This document shows positions 1 to 10,035 of a stretch of DNA of 64,000 bases, in pieces (the first letter of the stretch is position 1; the number at the start of each line of letters is the position of its first letter). The notes beneath the pieces were generated by a model. The model ran no database searches, was not told the origin of the DNA, and saw nothing but the letters and a program-made list of their open reading frames with translations. The stretch covers positions 20,126,660 through 20,190,659 of the forward strand of contig NC_087069.1 of the NCBI RefSeq assembly GCF_963678635.1, given 5' to 3'. The translations under genes and the position numbers were made by a program. The stretch is from Symsagittifera roscoffensis. Taxonomy: Eukaryota; Xenacoelomorpha; Acoela; Convolutidae.

Positions 1-47
1 CGCCATTGTTGATTCTTTTCTAGCGATCTCACGTGTCAACCAGCTCA

Positions 48-165
48 CAAAATATCCTTTACCAAACCAACTCAAGAAATGCCTTTCCAGTTAAACTCAA
101 GAAATATTCTTTACCAAACCAACTCAAGAAATGCCTTTCCAATTAAACTCAAGAAGTATCCTCCT
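48..165. repeat. Short tandem repeat, about 52-bp unit, two copies plus partial
   Basis: The phrase ctttaccaaaccaactcaag followed by aaatgcctttcca and ttaaactcaag occurs twice in a row with one or two changes. The hexamer CTCAAG marks each half unit, as it does in the larger minisatellites near 12 and 25 kb. No gene is visible in 1-700; further CTCAAG words occur at about 487-555. Confidence 0.7.
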
Positions 166-822
166 CTAGTAGTGCTGGTGAAGAAATGTTCGCAATCTCT
201 CTTGTTCTGTTCGAGTGAGTGTAGTTTGATTGTCAATTCAATTTGCAAATAAATCTGAAAAAAAAAATTTGTTTTTAGACTAAGATGCTTTCGCTCATGC
301 CTAGCCTAAACCTCCCCATTAATACCTTTAAGACATTGTCCTAACAATTCCATTAAAATGATTCTTTTCCGATGTTAAAAACATGCAGATTCATTTTATG
401 TTTTAGCACCAATCCTTCTCCAGATTTTAATTGTCATGCCAATTACATTAAAATTCATCTATTTGACTGGTGCCTTCTTTTACCTAGCTCAAGAACCCTG
501 TGCCTCCCAACTCAAGACTTCCATTTCCATTCAAAGCTCAGGCGATACTCAAGTAGTACTTCTTGTGTAGGTGCACCATTATCTCCGTTTCTGCAAAGAC
601 CACGTGTAGGATGGCGTGTAATTCCCTAGGGTTCAACCTGCCCCTGTTTGGATTGTAAACCGGCATTGAGACGTCATGTATCCCTCTTTCGACCATGACG
701 GGACGTGAGGTTTCAGATTTTCGTAGTGCGCCGCACGCCCTGTGCCCAACCGATAGGACCAGCCCTGCTCGTGTACCTCTGTTATCCAAACGGTCCTCTC
801 CATTTCGTCAGTAATTTATTAG

Positions 823-1054
823 TCACTTTTGGGGGTATGACATTCTGGAACACCCAGACGTATTGTCCCACAGCATACGGTTTCGCCTGAAGTATTTTTT
901 ATCGTACTTTTTGCGCTGTCTCATCTGTGCCTGCGCCGTGTTCCTTCTACAGAGCTCGTTCAGTTCTTGTTGTCTCCTGGCCGCTTCCTTCACGTACGCC
1001 TGCGGCGACGTCTTCTTCCCTTCGTATTCCGGATAGAAGAATGTCAAGGGCATT

Positions 1055-1098
<44 letters not shown>

Positions 1099-1110
1099 AG
1101 TCAACATCAT
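823..1110 (-). pseudogene. Copy A: integrase C-terminal segment with GA-microsatellite insertion
   Basis: The peptide reads MMLTG, then thirteen alternating Arg/Glu residues, then AMPLTFFYPEYEGKKTSPQ and a basic segment with QELNELCRRNTAQAQ. The flanks are typical of the region between the integrase core and the C-terminal module in gypsy polyproteins. The Arg-Glu run comes from a (CT)n tract (1,057-1,095) of 39 bases, a multiple of three, so the frame stays open here. The corresponding tract of copy B ends in a stop codon. Confidence 0.7.
1057..1095. repeat. (CT)n microsatellite, 39 bases, inside integrase
   Basis: Uninterrupted TC dinucleotide run. On the coding (minus) strand it reads as alternating AGA and GAG codons. 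The equivalent site in copy B has 27 bases. Confidence 0.95.
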
Positions 1111-1182
1111 AAAAGGACTGATCCCTGTTGTCGAGTGCTGCGTGCTGTTATACGCCCTTTCTAGTTGTGGCAGATATTCGTC

Positions 1183-1932
1183 CTAATCTGTCATGTATCT
1201 CGAGCAATATACCCTGAGCATGTTCACCAGAGTTCTGTTCTGCCTCTCCACTAATCCGTTCGTTTGAGGATGGTAGGTTGTCGAATGCGCGACCTCGTTC
1301 AATTCCGAGCTTTCCATGGATTTAAGTGGGAATTTCAATTTTCTAGGTTCCTTCACTTGCAAACACGACAAAAATGCGTTCACCCACCTTTCGCAAGCCT
1401 TTCTCAACGCTGGCCAATCAAACCTGTGAAGTAATCTTTGTTGTACCTTCTCTATACCTTGATGTCCCATCTGTTCGTGCGATCTGAACACCACTTTCGC
1501 CTGATATAGTTGGGGTAATATGATGAGATTATGCTTAAGTAATATCTTTTCCTCATCTTTCCTCTCGCAGGCTACGACACCATCAGCTGTGTGATAGAGT
1601 AAGTCGCTTCTCTCCTTGTAGAACTGGCTCAAGATCTTGTAACTATCCCCCTCCAGGTCTCCATTCTCCTTTTCCCCAGTCCGGATCCATTTGGAGAGTT
1701 TGCGCGTCATCTTGTCATTCTCCTGCTCTCGTATCAGATCCGATAGTCTGTATCTCGCTTTGACGTGTTCCTTCAATAACATCATTTGACCATTCAGTTC
1801 TCTGGGACTGTGGATGTCGTCTTGTAGTTTAACGCAAACTATCCTTCTCAAGACCTCCCTGTCATCATCCGGTTCCAGGTTCGTCCTGAAGATTGAGTTG
1901 CACGATAGCTCCCCGAAATGTTCTCTTGACAC
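1183..1932 (-). pseudogene. Copy A: integrase zinc-binding domain fused to integrase core end
   Basis: A 249-residue open stretch. A charged N-terminal linker (SREHFGELSCNSIFRTNLEP) is followed by an H-H-C-C zinc-binding module (HEQMGHQGIEKVQQRLLHRF, then the two Cys around residues 180-191). After FPLKSMESSELNEVA the sequence jumps straight to HSTTYHPQTNGLVERQNRT, which holds the last catalytic Glu region of the DDE integrase. The two earlier catalytic Asp regions are deleted: copy B keeps about 250 bp here that copy A lacks (junction near 1,290). The protein cannot be a working integrase. Confidence 0.85.
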
Positions 1933-1976
1933 CGCTTTTTTCTCAAGCTCTTCTCCTCCGAACTCATCCTGTTGCT

Positions 1977-3190
1977 CTAGGTTGTAGTTCCTGTGGAAGA
2001 GTCAGTTTGTAATTCTCTGTCGTGGTGCCTCATAGTCTCCTCTGCTAAAATCATGCAAATACTGTCTTGATCATCACCCCTCTTCTCTGAGTCATCCTCC
2101 CATTCATCCGACTCCCCGGACAAATTCTCTTCCTCACTGTCTCTCTCTGATTTTGACCACTCCCCGGACTCTTGATCTGGTCCTATGTGTTCGGCTTCCT
2201 TCCTGAAAGTCACTTTCTTCTTCCGAAGCGTAATCTGTCTTAGTATGTCCTCTGAGATCTTCTCGACCAATGTCCCCACAACTTCTTTGCCGTCAAATTG
2301 CTTTATTGTTGAGTCCTCGCCTTGAGCCGCTTCCGCTCTTTTTAAACTGGTGCCTTCCGGTTTATCTTTATCGTTGTTCCGGGCTACCGGTTTATCGTCG
2401 GCTAGTTTCTCGAATAGTCTCCTCAGATCTTCTCCTATCGTCAACCTTCTCGTCACTTCGTCGTGGTCATAGCCTTTTGCTTTTAGTGTTTCCTTTACTA
2501 TCTTCGACTTGAGCATCATTTCCATTGGCATCCCTGTTTTTCTCTTGAGAATTTCTTTCGTCTCATGTTCTGCTGGTAGCTCGGGATGTTCCTCTATTGG
2601 TTTCCCTGACTTGTCAAGCCACCTCGTGAGTGGAAGACTGTCATACGTCTCCTTGTGCAGAAACGAGAAGCCATCTTTGATCTCCGGCCTTTCGGCCTCC
2701 TTTTGCTCCTTTTTCTTGTAAAACTCCGTCTTTTTGCTCAAACTGTCGGCGTTCTGATGTTTGTGCATTGTTCTGTGCTCGATTATCATATCAAAATCAT
2801 CGAGGCGTACTATCCATCTCCCAATGTAGCTCAGGTCCATTGAAAACGACTCGTAGCTTGAATGGCTCGCCGCCCAGGTATGATCTATATTTTTCTACAA
2901 AGGTCACTACCGCAAACATTTCCGCTTTGGCTGCTCGGTACTTCATCTCTGTATCATTCAAGACTTTGCACTCAAAAGCTATTGGTCTCAAGACTGTCTT
3001 TCCTGTCCTTTCTTGTTCTTGGTGGAGTATTCCAGAGATCGCTACGAACGATGCATATGTGTCCAGCACGTTCATTCCCTTTTCTGTGGGCATCTCCAGC
3101 ACTGATGCTTCGCACAACTGCGTTTTTATATTTTGGAATGGTTGCTACGCTGCGTTATTCCACGTGAACTTCTTACCCTTGTGCAGGAGG
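1977..3190 (-). pseudogene. Copy A: RNase H and charged linker of gypsy pol
   Basis: Two overlapping open stretches (2,797-3,117 and 1,977-2,840, different frames) carry an RNase H domain: VLDTYASFVAISGILHQEQ, then AAKAEMFAVVTFVEKYRSYL, then YIGRWIVRLDDFDMIIEHRT and HQNADSLSKKTEFY. The DTDAS-type catalytic site reads DTYAS, so one expected Asp is Tyr. The remaining 200 residues are a Glu/Lys-rich linker before the integrase. A frameshift lies near 2,830. Copy B at 5,756-7,010 is the homologue. Confidence 0.85.
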
Positions 3191-3458
3191 AAGCGCTGCC
3201 ATTCCTCCTAACCCTGGTCTCTGCCTGAAAAGAAACTCCACTTTCTGATATTATCATATGATGTCTGCTTCCAGTCTCGTGTTGAAGCTCATGTCCGCTG
3301 TTATAAAGATTGCACTAGTCCTATCTGACATAATGAAATCGCTGTCTGTGCTCAGGATGTTCTCTGAGTACTCATTCGGTATCTCGAATTTTGTAGTAAG
3401 TTTCTTCCTATGGTAGGCTCAGCTTCCTCTTGATCCAGTTCCAATCCGTTAGTCTCTC

Positions 3459-4330
3459 TTATTTCCCTGAGCTTCTTCTCATCAAAATTTTGGTGTGAGT
3501 AAACCCTACCCCTACTCCCTGGACAAAATTTTTTATCGACGTCCCCGTCGATGGTGCTGGATTCAAGTTATCCAGTGGTATTTCTAGTGGGCGGTCTGTG
3601 GCTGTCCAACCAAATAGTGGATTCCGTGTCTTCACATGTTTCATTGCTGATACGTCTTTTTGTTGGGTGTTTTGCCCTTCCTTTTCTTCAGTCCCAAGAT
3701 TTTGCATCCAATCCAGCACCTCAGCTTTGTATTTTCCCTTCTTTCTATCTCGCTCTGTTCCAGGTCTCTTTCTCGTTCCGGCACGGAGTTGTCGGGGTTG
3801 TCTTCTTGCAAGGAGTGCTCGCTGTCGTGGACGATCTGCCATTCTTCATCGGCTACCAGGTCGCCCACGTTCACCAACTCCTCTCCTATCTCAGCGGTTT
3901 GTATGTTGTCAATCAAGAAGTCGTCATCATACCTGTTGTATCTCATGCCTGTCCGTTTGTGATCGCCTTTCCTCGTCTCTGTGGTCATCGGCTGCTCTGA
4001 TTCTGTCCACTTTGCTAGCTCGTTTTGCTCTGGATCATTCCAATCTTCTTCCACAAAAGATCCTTCGTCCGAATCCACCTCTATCTTCTCGTTATCATTC
4101 ATGATCACGTCCTCATTGCCGTCATTTTTCTCTCTGGTGCCTTTCTCGTTCACCTCGCATGCTGGTTCTACTAGTAGATACTCTAGTCCTTTCATGTTTT
4201 GTGCTACCAACCAGTCTTCCGGAGATGGGACGTGAGGTTTCAGATTCTCGTAGTGCGCCGCACGCCCTGTACCCAAGCGATAGGACCAGCCCTGCTGAAG
4301 TACCTCTGTTATCCAAACGGTCCTCTCCAT
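3459..4330 (-). pseudogene. Copy B: C-terminal tail of gypsy polyprotein
   Basis: Two overlapping open stretches (3,641-4,330 and 3,459-3,842). The first begins WITEVLQQGWSYRLGTGRAA and HYENLKPHVPSPEDW, the small barrel module that follows gypsy integrase cores, then runs into a strongly acidic tail (DVIMNDNEKIEVDSDEGSFV and EEDWNDPEQNELAKW). A frame change near 3,830 leads into a basic segment. Tails of this type are known in this gypsy group; their role is not established. Sequence from 3,243 to 3,458 looks like further ruined tail. Confidence 0.7.
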
Positions 4331-4379
4331 TTAGTCAGTAAATTACTAGTCTTTTTTGGGGGTATGACATTCTGGAACA

Positions 4380-5060
4380 CCCAGACGTATTGTCCCACAG
4401 CATACGGTTTCGCCTGAAGTATTTTTTATCGTACTTTTTGCGCTGTGCTGTCTCATCTGTGCCTGCGCCGTGTTCCTTCTACAGAGCTCGTTCAATTCTT
4501 ATTGTCTCCTGACCGCTTCCTTCACGTACGCCTGCGGCGACGTCTTCTTCCCTTCGTATTCCGGATAGAAGATTGTCAAGGGCATTGCTATCTCTCTCTC
4601 TCTCTCTCTCTCTCTCTGCCAGTCAACATCATAAAAGGACTGTTCCTGTTGTCGAGTGCTGCGTGCTGTTATACGCCCTTTCTAGTTGTGGCAGATATTC
4701 GTCCTAATCTGTTATGTTTCTCGAGCAATATACCCTGAGCATGTTCACCAGAGTTCTGTTCTGCCTCTCCACTAATCCGTTCGTTTGAGGATGGTAGGTT
4801 GTCGAATGCGCTTGAGCAATATGCGGACTCCTCGTCAGTTCCTTTAGCAGGTCCCCACGAAGGCTTTCTCGTTGTCCGACTGGAATGTCATCGGACAACC
4901 ATATCGTGATATCCAGTGTTCTATCAAATGATTTCAGCTCTCTTCCGCTGAGGCCGTCTGACATGGTACCGCTTCTACCAGTTTCGTGAAGCGGTCTAAA
5001 ATTACCATTATCTGATTGTATCTCGAGTCCGTCATGCAGATCTTCTGATGGTCTATCTGC
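4380..5060 (-). pseudogene. Copy B: integrase core and C-terminal region
   Basis: Retains the segment missing from copy A: around 4,970-5,060 the minus strand reads a first-Asp-type motif (FVQIDHQKICMTD), and around 4,780-4,810 HSTTYHPQTNGLVERQNRT with the last catalytic Glu. The expected middle-Asp segment is not intact in the same frame. Downstream the frame enters the GA microsatellite and stops at once at a TAG (4,588-4,590). Confidence 0.75.
4591..4617. repeat. (CT)n microsatellite, 27 bases, inside integrase
   Basis: Same position in the integrase gene as the 39-base tract of copy A. Nine coding-strand codons alternate AGA/GAG and are followed directly by TAG. Confidence 0.95.
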
Positions 5061-5150
5061 ACGAACTCGTTTAATTCCGAGCTTTCCACGGATTTAAGTG
5101 GGAATTTCAATTTTCTAGGGTCTAGGGTCCTTCACTTACAAACACGACAA

Positions 5151-5711
5151 TCATGCGTTCACCCACCTTTCGCAAGCCTTTCTCAACCCTGGCCAATCAA
5201 ACCTGTGTAGTAATCTTTGTTGTACCTTGTCTATCCCCTGATGTCCCATCTGGTCGTGCAATCTGAACAACACTTCCGTCTGATATAGTTGTGGTGATAT
5301 GATGAGATTATGCTTGTGTAATATTTTTTCCTCATCTTTCCTCTTGCAGGCTACCACACCATCAGCTGTGTGTTTGAGTAAGTCGCTTCTCTCCTTGTAG
5401 AACTGGCTTAAGATCTTGTAACTATTCTCCGCCTGGTCTCCATTCTCCTTGTCCCCAGTCCGGATCCATTTGGAGAGGTTGCTCGTCATCTTGTCATTCT
5501 CCTGCCCTCGTATCAGATCCGATAGTCTGTATCTCGCTTTGACGTGTTCCTTCAATACCATCATTTGACCATTCAGTTCTCCGGGACTGTGGATGTCGTC
5601 TTGTACTCTAACGCAAACTATCCTTCTCAAGACCTCCCTGTCATCATCCGGTTCCAGGTTCGTCCTGAAGATTGAGTTGCACGATAGCTCCCCAAAATGT
5701 TCTCTTGACAC
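5151..5711 (-). pseudogene. Copy B: integrase zinc-binding domain
   Basis: A 186-residue open stretch with the same charged leader as copy A and an H-H-C-C module starting HDQMGHQGIDKVQQRLLHRF. It ends near the second Cys (RKACERWVNA), then the frame breaks. This domain normally helps integrase bind the ends of the element. Confidence 0.85.
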
Positions 5712-5755
5712 CGCTATTTTCTCAAGCTCTTCTCCTCCGAACTCATCCTGTTGCT

Positions 5756-6439
5756 CTAGGTTGTAGTTCCTGTGGAAGAATCAGTTTGTAGTTCTCTGTC
5801 GTAGTGCCTCATTTTCTCCTCTGCTAAATTCATGAAAAGACTGTCTTGGTCATCAACCCTCTTCTCTGAGTCATCCTCCCATTCATCCGACTCCCCGGAC
5901 AAATTCTCTTCCTCACCGTCTCTTTCTGATTTCGACCACTCCCTGGACTCTTGATCTGGTCCTAGGTGCTCGGCTTCCTTCTTGAAAGTCACTTTCTTCT
6001 TCCGAAGCGTAGTCTGTCTTAGTATGTCCTCTGGGATCTTCTCGACCAATGCCCGCACAACTTCTTTGCCGTCAGTGTGCTTTATTTTTGAGTCCTCGCC
6101 TTGAGCCGCTTCCCCTCTTTTTATTATGGTGACTTCCGATTTGTCTTTATCGTTGTTCCGGGCTACGGTTTATCGTCGGCTAGTTTCTCGAGTAGTCTCC
6201 TCAGATCTTCTCCTATCGTCACCCTTCCTGTTTTCACTTCATCGGGGTCATAGCTTTTTGCTTTTAGTGTTTCCCTTACTATCTTCGACTTGAGCATCAT
6301 TTCCATTGGCATCCCTGTTTTCTCTTGAAAATTTCTTTCGCCCATGTTCTGCTGGTAGCTCGGGATGGTCCTCTATTAGTTTCCCTGACTTGTCAAGCCA
6401 CCTCGAGAGTGGAAGACTGTCATACGTCTCCTTGTCCAT
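5756..6439 (-). pseudogene. Copy B: charged linker between RNase H and integrase
   Basis: Three open stretches in changing frames (6,248-6,439; 6,163-6,345; 5,756-6,058) match the linker of copy A: KETYDSLPLSRWLDKSGK, MPMEMMLKSKIV, then acidic ESREWSKSERDGEEENLSGE. No catalytic motif is visible. Frame changes near 6,180 and 6,330 mark decay. Confidence 0.7.
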
Positions 6440-6530
6440 AAACGAGGAGCCAATTTGGTCTCCATCTGTCGGCGTCCTTTCGCTCCTGTCTCTTGTAAAT
6501 CTCCGTCTTTTTGCTCAAACTGTCGGCGCT

Positions 6531-7690
6531 CTAATGTTTGTCCATTGTTCTGTGCTCGATTATCAAATCATAACCATCGAGGCGTACTATCCATCTCCCG
6601 ATGTAACTCAGGTCCATTGAGCACTTTTTTAACCAATTGAGCGCTCTGTTGTCGACTCGTAGCTTGAATGGCTCGCTGCCCAGGTATGATCTATATTTTT
6701 CTACAAAGGTCACTACCGCAATTATTTCCGCTTTGGGTGCTCCGTACTTCATCTCTGTATCACTCAAGACTTTGCTCCCCTAAGCTGTCGGTCTCAAGAC
6801 TGTCTTTCCGGTCCATTCTTGTTCTTGGTGGAGTATTCCAGAGATCGCTACGACCGATGCATACGTGTCCAGCACGTTCATTCCATTTTCTGTGGACATC
6901 CCCAGCACTGGTGCTTCGCACAACTCCGTTTTCATACTCTGGAATGATTGCTCCGCTGCGTTATTCCACGTGAACTTCTTACCCTTGTGCCTCATGAGTT
7001 GTTGCATTGGATATACTTTGTCTGCATAGCCCTTGATGAACTCCCTGTAGTAGTTTGCAAAACCTAAGAAGCTCATCGACTGGTGTTCAGTTTTTGGCGA
7101 TTTCCAAGTCAGTACTGCCTCTACCGCATCTGGTTCTGGTCTAATACCATGTTTGTCCACCATTCTTTCCAGGTATTTGATCGAGTCCTTGAGAATTTCA
7201 CACTTCGATGGCTTGTACTTCAGTCCTACTCTCTTCATACAAGCAAACACCTCGTCCAGTCGTTCAATATGGTCCTGCAGTGTGCGTGTGTTGCAATCAC
7301 CGTGTCATCTATGTAGCACAATACTAAATTGCCATATTTCTTCGTTACGCTCGTCAGCGCTTGTGCCATTAGTCGTTGCAAGGTGGCTGTCGCATTGCAG
7401 AGGCCAAAGGGCATCCTCTTCCATTGAAACAATCCAAGTTCGCACGCAAAACCCGTCTTGTCTCTGTCTTGCTTCCTCAGTGGTACCTGCCAAAAAGCCG
7501 ACCCTAGATCAAGAGTTGTGAGAAGTTTTGCGTCACCTAATTTTGAGAGACTTTCATCTATCCTAGGTATGGGATAGGCATCCTTCACCGTGACTGAGTT
7601 TAGTTATCGAAAGTCACAACAAAACCTAAGTTGGTCTCCTTTCTTTTTAGCCATCACTACTCCACACGCCCACGGTGATTTGGATGATTC
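6531..7690 (-). pseudogene. Copy B: reverse transcriptase and RNase H
   Basis: RT motifs appear in order: VKDAYPIPRIDESLSKLGDA, LLTTLDLGSAFWQVPLRKQD (motif A Asp kept), WKRMPFGLCNATATLQRL (motif B) and CYIDDTVIAT (motif C, the YxDD box), all within 7,235-7,588. After a frame change come the thumb and RNase H start (FLGFANYYREFIKGYADKVY; VLDTYASVVAISGILHQEQ) in 6,780-7,250 and the RNase H end in 6,531-6,767. An in-frame TAA lies upstream of VKDAYP, near 7,610. RNase H again has DTYAS instead of an Asp-rich motif. The catalytic RT residues survive, but the frame does not. Confidence 0.9.
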
Positions 7691-7798
7691 TATCATGTCT
7701 TACTCTAGTAGGGTCTCTATCTCTTTTCTACAAGCATTCGACTTCTTTGGGGTCATACGCCTCGCCCCCTCCCTATGCGGCACCGACAATTCTTCTAA

Positions 7799-8449
7799 CT
7801 ATATTTCATGTTCAGTAAAGTTGCAGCATCCAATGTCTGCCTTATGTCTCGAAAAAACGTCCTGGTTCCGTTCTAGTACGTCCTTGATGGCTTCGAGCTG
7901 TTCGTATGTTACCTTCCTCCGCCTTAAATGTTCAATCTCTGATAATACTGGTTTATCCATTTCATATTCCTCTGGCGTGGGTCTTTCTGGAAAATTCGAA
8001 GAGCTCGACAGTCCATCGTCTGTCTCTGACGTAAGTGACTTCACAAGACCTGATGATTATTTTGTTTTCTTCAATCGTCTCAAGATACTAATTTTATCCC
8101 TGTGATTCGGGCAATCAAGAACTTCATCTTCTTTCACCTTTTCATTCAATTCATATCTAGTTTTCACGGGCAGTACGTATCCCAGCTTCCTTCCCCTCTG
8201 GATTGTGATTGGTATATCAAGCGTATTCAACAAGACACTATTGCAGAGGCCACTCTTGGTTATCGAGAAGGATCTTTCTAAAATAGCAGCACTTTGACTG
8301 TTTGGATTTGGTACTATACATCCTTGTTTGTTGTCACTTAATTCATTATAGTTCTTCATCCGTAAACTTACTATTGCCGCCTCATTCGTTTTCAGCCTTA
8401 CCCTCCTACTCAAGAAAATTGGAGCCTTATTTTCATTCGCCATCATCAA
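7799..8449 (-). pseudogene. Copy B: protease-RT linker
   Basis: Two open stretches (8,057-8,449 and 7,799-8,044). They read KAPIFLSRRVRLKTNEAAIV and GCIVPNPNSQSAAILERSFS, then EYEMDKPVLSEIEHLRRRKV and RNQDVFSRHKADIGCCNF, the usual lead-in to gypsy RT. Stops separate the pieces. Confidence 0.75.
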
Positions 8450-8603
8450 ATTTACCAGTTTAATTACGTACTTCCTTCATGTTCAGGCTTCCGAATCCTG
8501 AACATCGCACTGTTTAGATCAATTGTTACATCGAAATTCCTGATGAAGTCTCTGCCTAAAATGAATTGGTCAGACTCATCTAGATTGTCCGCCACGAGAA
8601 AGC

Positions 8604-9158
8604 TCATCCACAAATTGCGTTCCCCAAGCTTAGGGCTATTATAGGTGTCCTGCCTAGTACCCGCAATGCGCCTTTGTTTGCTGCCGACAGCCGTATTCTC
8701 GAGTCAATCAGGTCATCTTTGTCGAATCCCATGCTTCTCCAAGTCTCAATTGGTATTACACTCAAGACGGCGCCCGTTTCCAACAACCCACGCAGTTGTG
8801 TCTTCTTTCCGCTTATGTCTAATACGTGTGCAGAGTGTGCAGACACGTCTGCTTGCGTTCCCAGATGCATGGCATCCTCCTACAGCATAGCACAGTGCCC
8901 AATGGATCTCACTTTTAATTCCTCTCTACCAACATTGATTTGCCCGGCTAGATCCTCATCACATGTTATTATCGTTTTTGTGTAGTTGTTTATACCATCT
9001 ATATTCAACATGAACTCATGTGGTCCATAGGCTTCCGTGTATCTGTTGTCTATGCGAACTGATTTACTACCACCTCTCGTGAGTAACGCCTTCAAAGCTC
9101 TAGAAGGAGTTTGCGGGCTTATTGTACTCAAGTAATCCGCGTACACATCTATGTGCAT
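8604..9158 (-). pseudogene. Copy B: aspartic protease region
   Basis: Two open stretches separated by a stop near 8,875. The downstream one (8,604-8,870) holds the retroelement protease signature with the core LRGLLETGAVLSVIPIETW. The expected LLDTGA has Glu in place of the catalytic Asp (codon about 8,778-8,780), which should abolish activity. It continues with RVLGRTPIIALSLGN, matching the second protease strand region. The upstream part (8,880-9,158) has no clear domain. Confidence 0.8.
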
Positions 9159-9351
9159 TATTTTCTAATCACTCGGTTCACTCAGATTTCTTGTTACTTC
9201 GTGGCCGCCCACTGTAATTATTGACATGATTCTTGCCCTATTTTTCCTGATGCCAAATGGTTTTCCAGTCACCATCTTCAAAGTGTTACAATTGCCCCTG
9301 CTCACCGAGTTCTCTCCGGTCTCTGATTCTGGTTTTGTCATACAGAGCGTT

Positions 9352-9819
9352 TCATTTAATCTCAGTTTTTTTATTTACTGTTTCAGCCGTTGTTCGATTT
9401 CTTTGGTCGTAGTTTATCTCTAGAGCATTTCTCTTCTCGGCTCCCGTGGCATCCTTGTTTTGCGTCACGGCTTTTACTGTCTTTGTTGATAATTCACCAC
9501 TCGCTGCGTCTTGGTTGTTCAAATCGTTTTCGGCTTGTCTGTTCCTAGTGTTTTGCACTGCGGCCAGTGCTAGTTTGTGTTTCGGGTTATTCTGATTCTT
9601 CACCGCCTCTCAAAATTAGGGACAGTCCATTCTGAAATGGCCTTCTTGATTGCGGAAAAACACCTCGCACTTATCTTGATGATCAAGCCACTGTAAAACT
9701 CGTGTTCCTACGTTTGATTCAGGTCCTCTACTTCCGGTGCGTATCCCAAGCTCTTCATGCCCTGCTTGTATGTCGTGCAATCCGCCGCATGATGATCCGC
9801 TTATCCACAATTTGAGCAA
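9352..9819 (-). pseudogene. Copy B: gag nucleocapsid with degenerate zinc knuckle
   Basis: The stretch at 9,616-9,819 ends CEVFFRNQEGHFRMDCP, a CCHC-like spacing (C, then G-H and C) with the second Cys not in place. The stretch at 9,352-9,603 is hydrophilic (Asn/Gln/Lys/Thr-rich) and links nucleocapsid to protease. Frame breaks separate these from the capsid portion upstream. Confidence 0.6.
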
Positions 9820-10035
9820 GACCTAATTTTGTCCATGTCGTCTCTAGGTTTGTACCATGACGATCTTTGTGGCTGGCTTCCCCCCTGCATGTTCCTGCCT
9901 TCTTGGTTTTTTTTTTGGTTTCATTAACATGTACTCTCATGATTTTGTCTCATCACTTCTGGAGTCGGTGCAATATCCTTCGATGGGGTACAATACGTTG
10001 CCAGCATTGTCCTCAGGTCGTCACTTCTAACCCCG

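Larger units (their letters stand above)
700..3185 (-). mobile_element. Ty3/gypsy retrotransposon copy A, truncated and decayed
   Basis: On the minus strand, from high to low coordinate, this block carries RNase H, a long charged linker, the integrase zinc-binding domain and the integrase C-terminal region. It is a direct repeat of 4,224-6,990 (copy B), collinear at DNA level with scattered substitutions. The two stop matching near 3,185 and near 700. Protease and most of reverse transcriptase are absent, so copy A begins inside the RT/RNase H region. The reading frame is broken several times and about 250 bp of integrase core is missing relative to copy B. Two truncated insertions or one tandem segmental duplication would both fit; shared breakpoints favour duplication. 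Confidence 0.85.
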
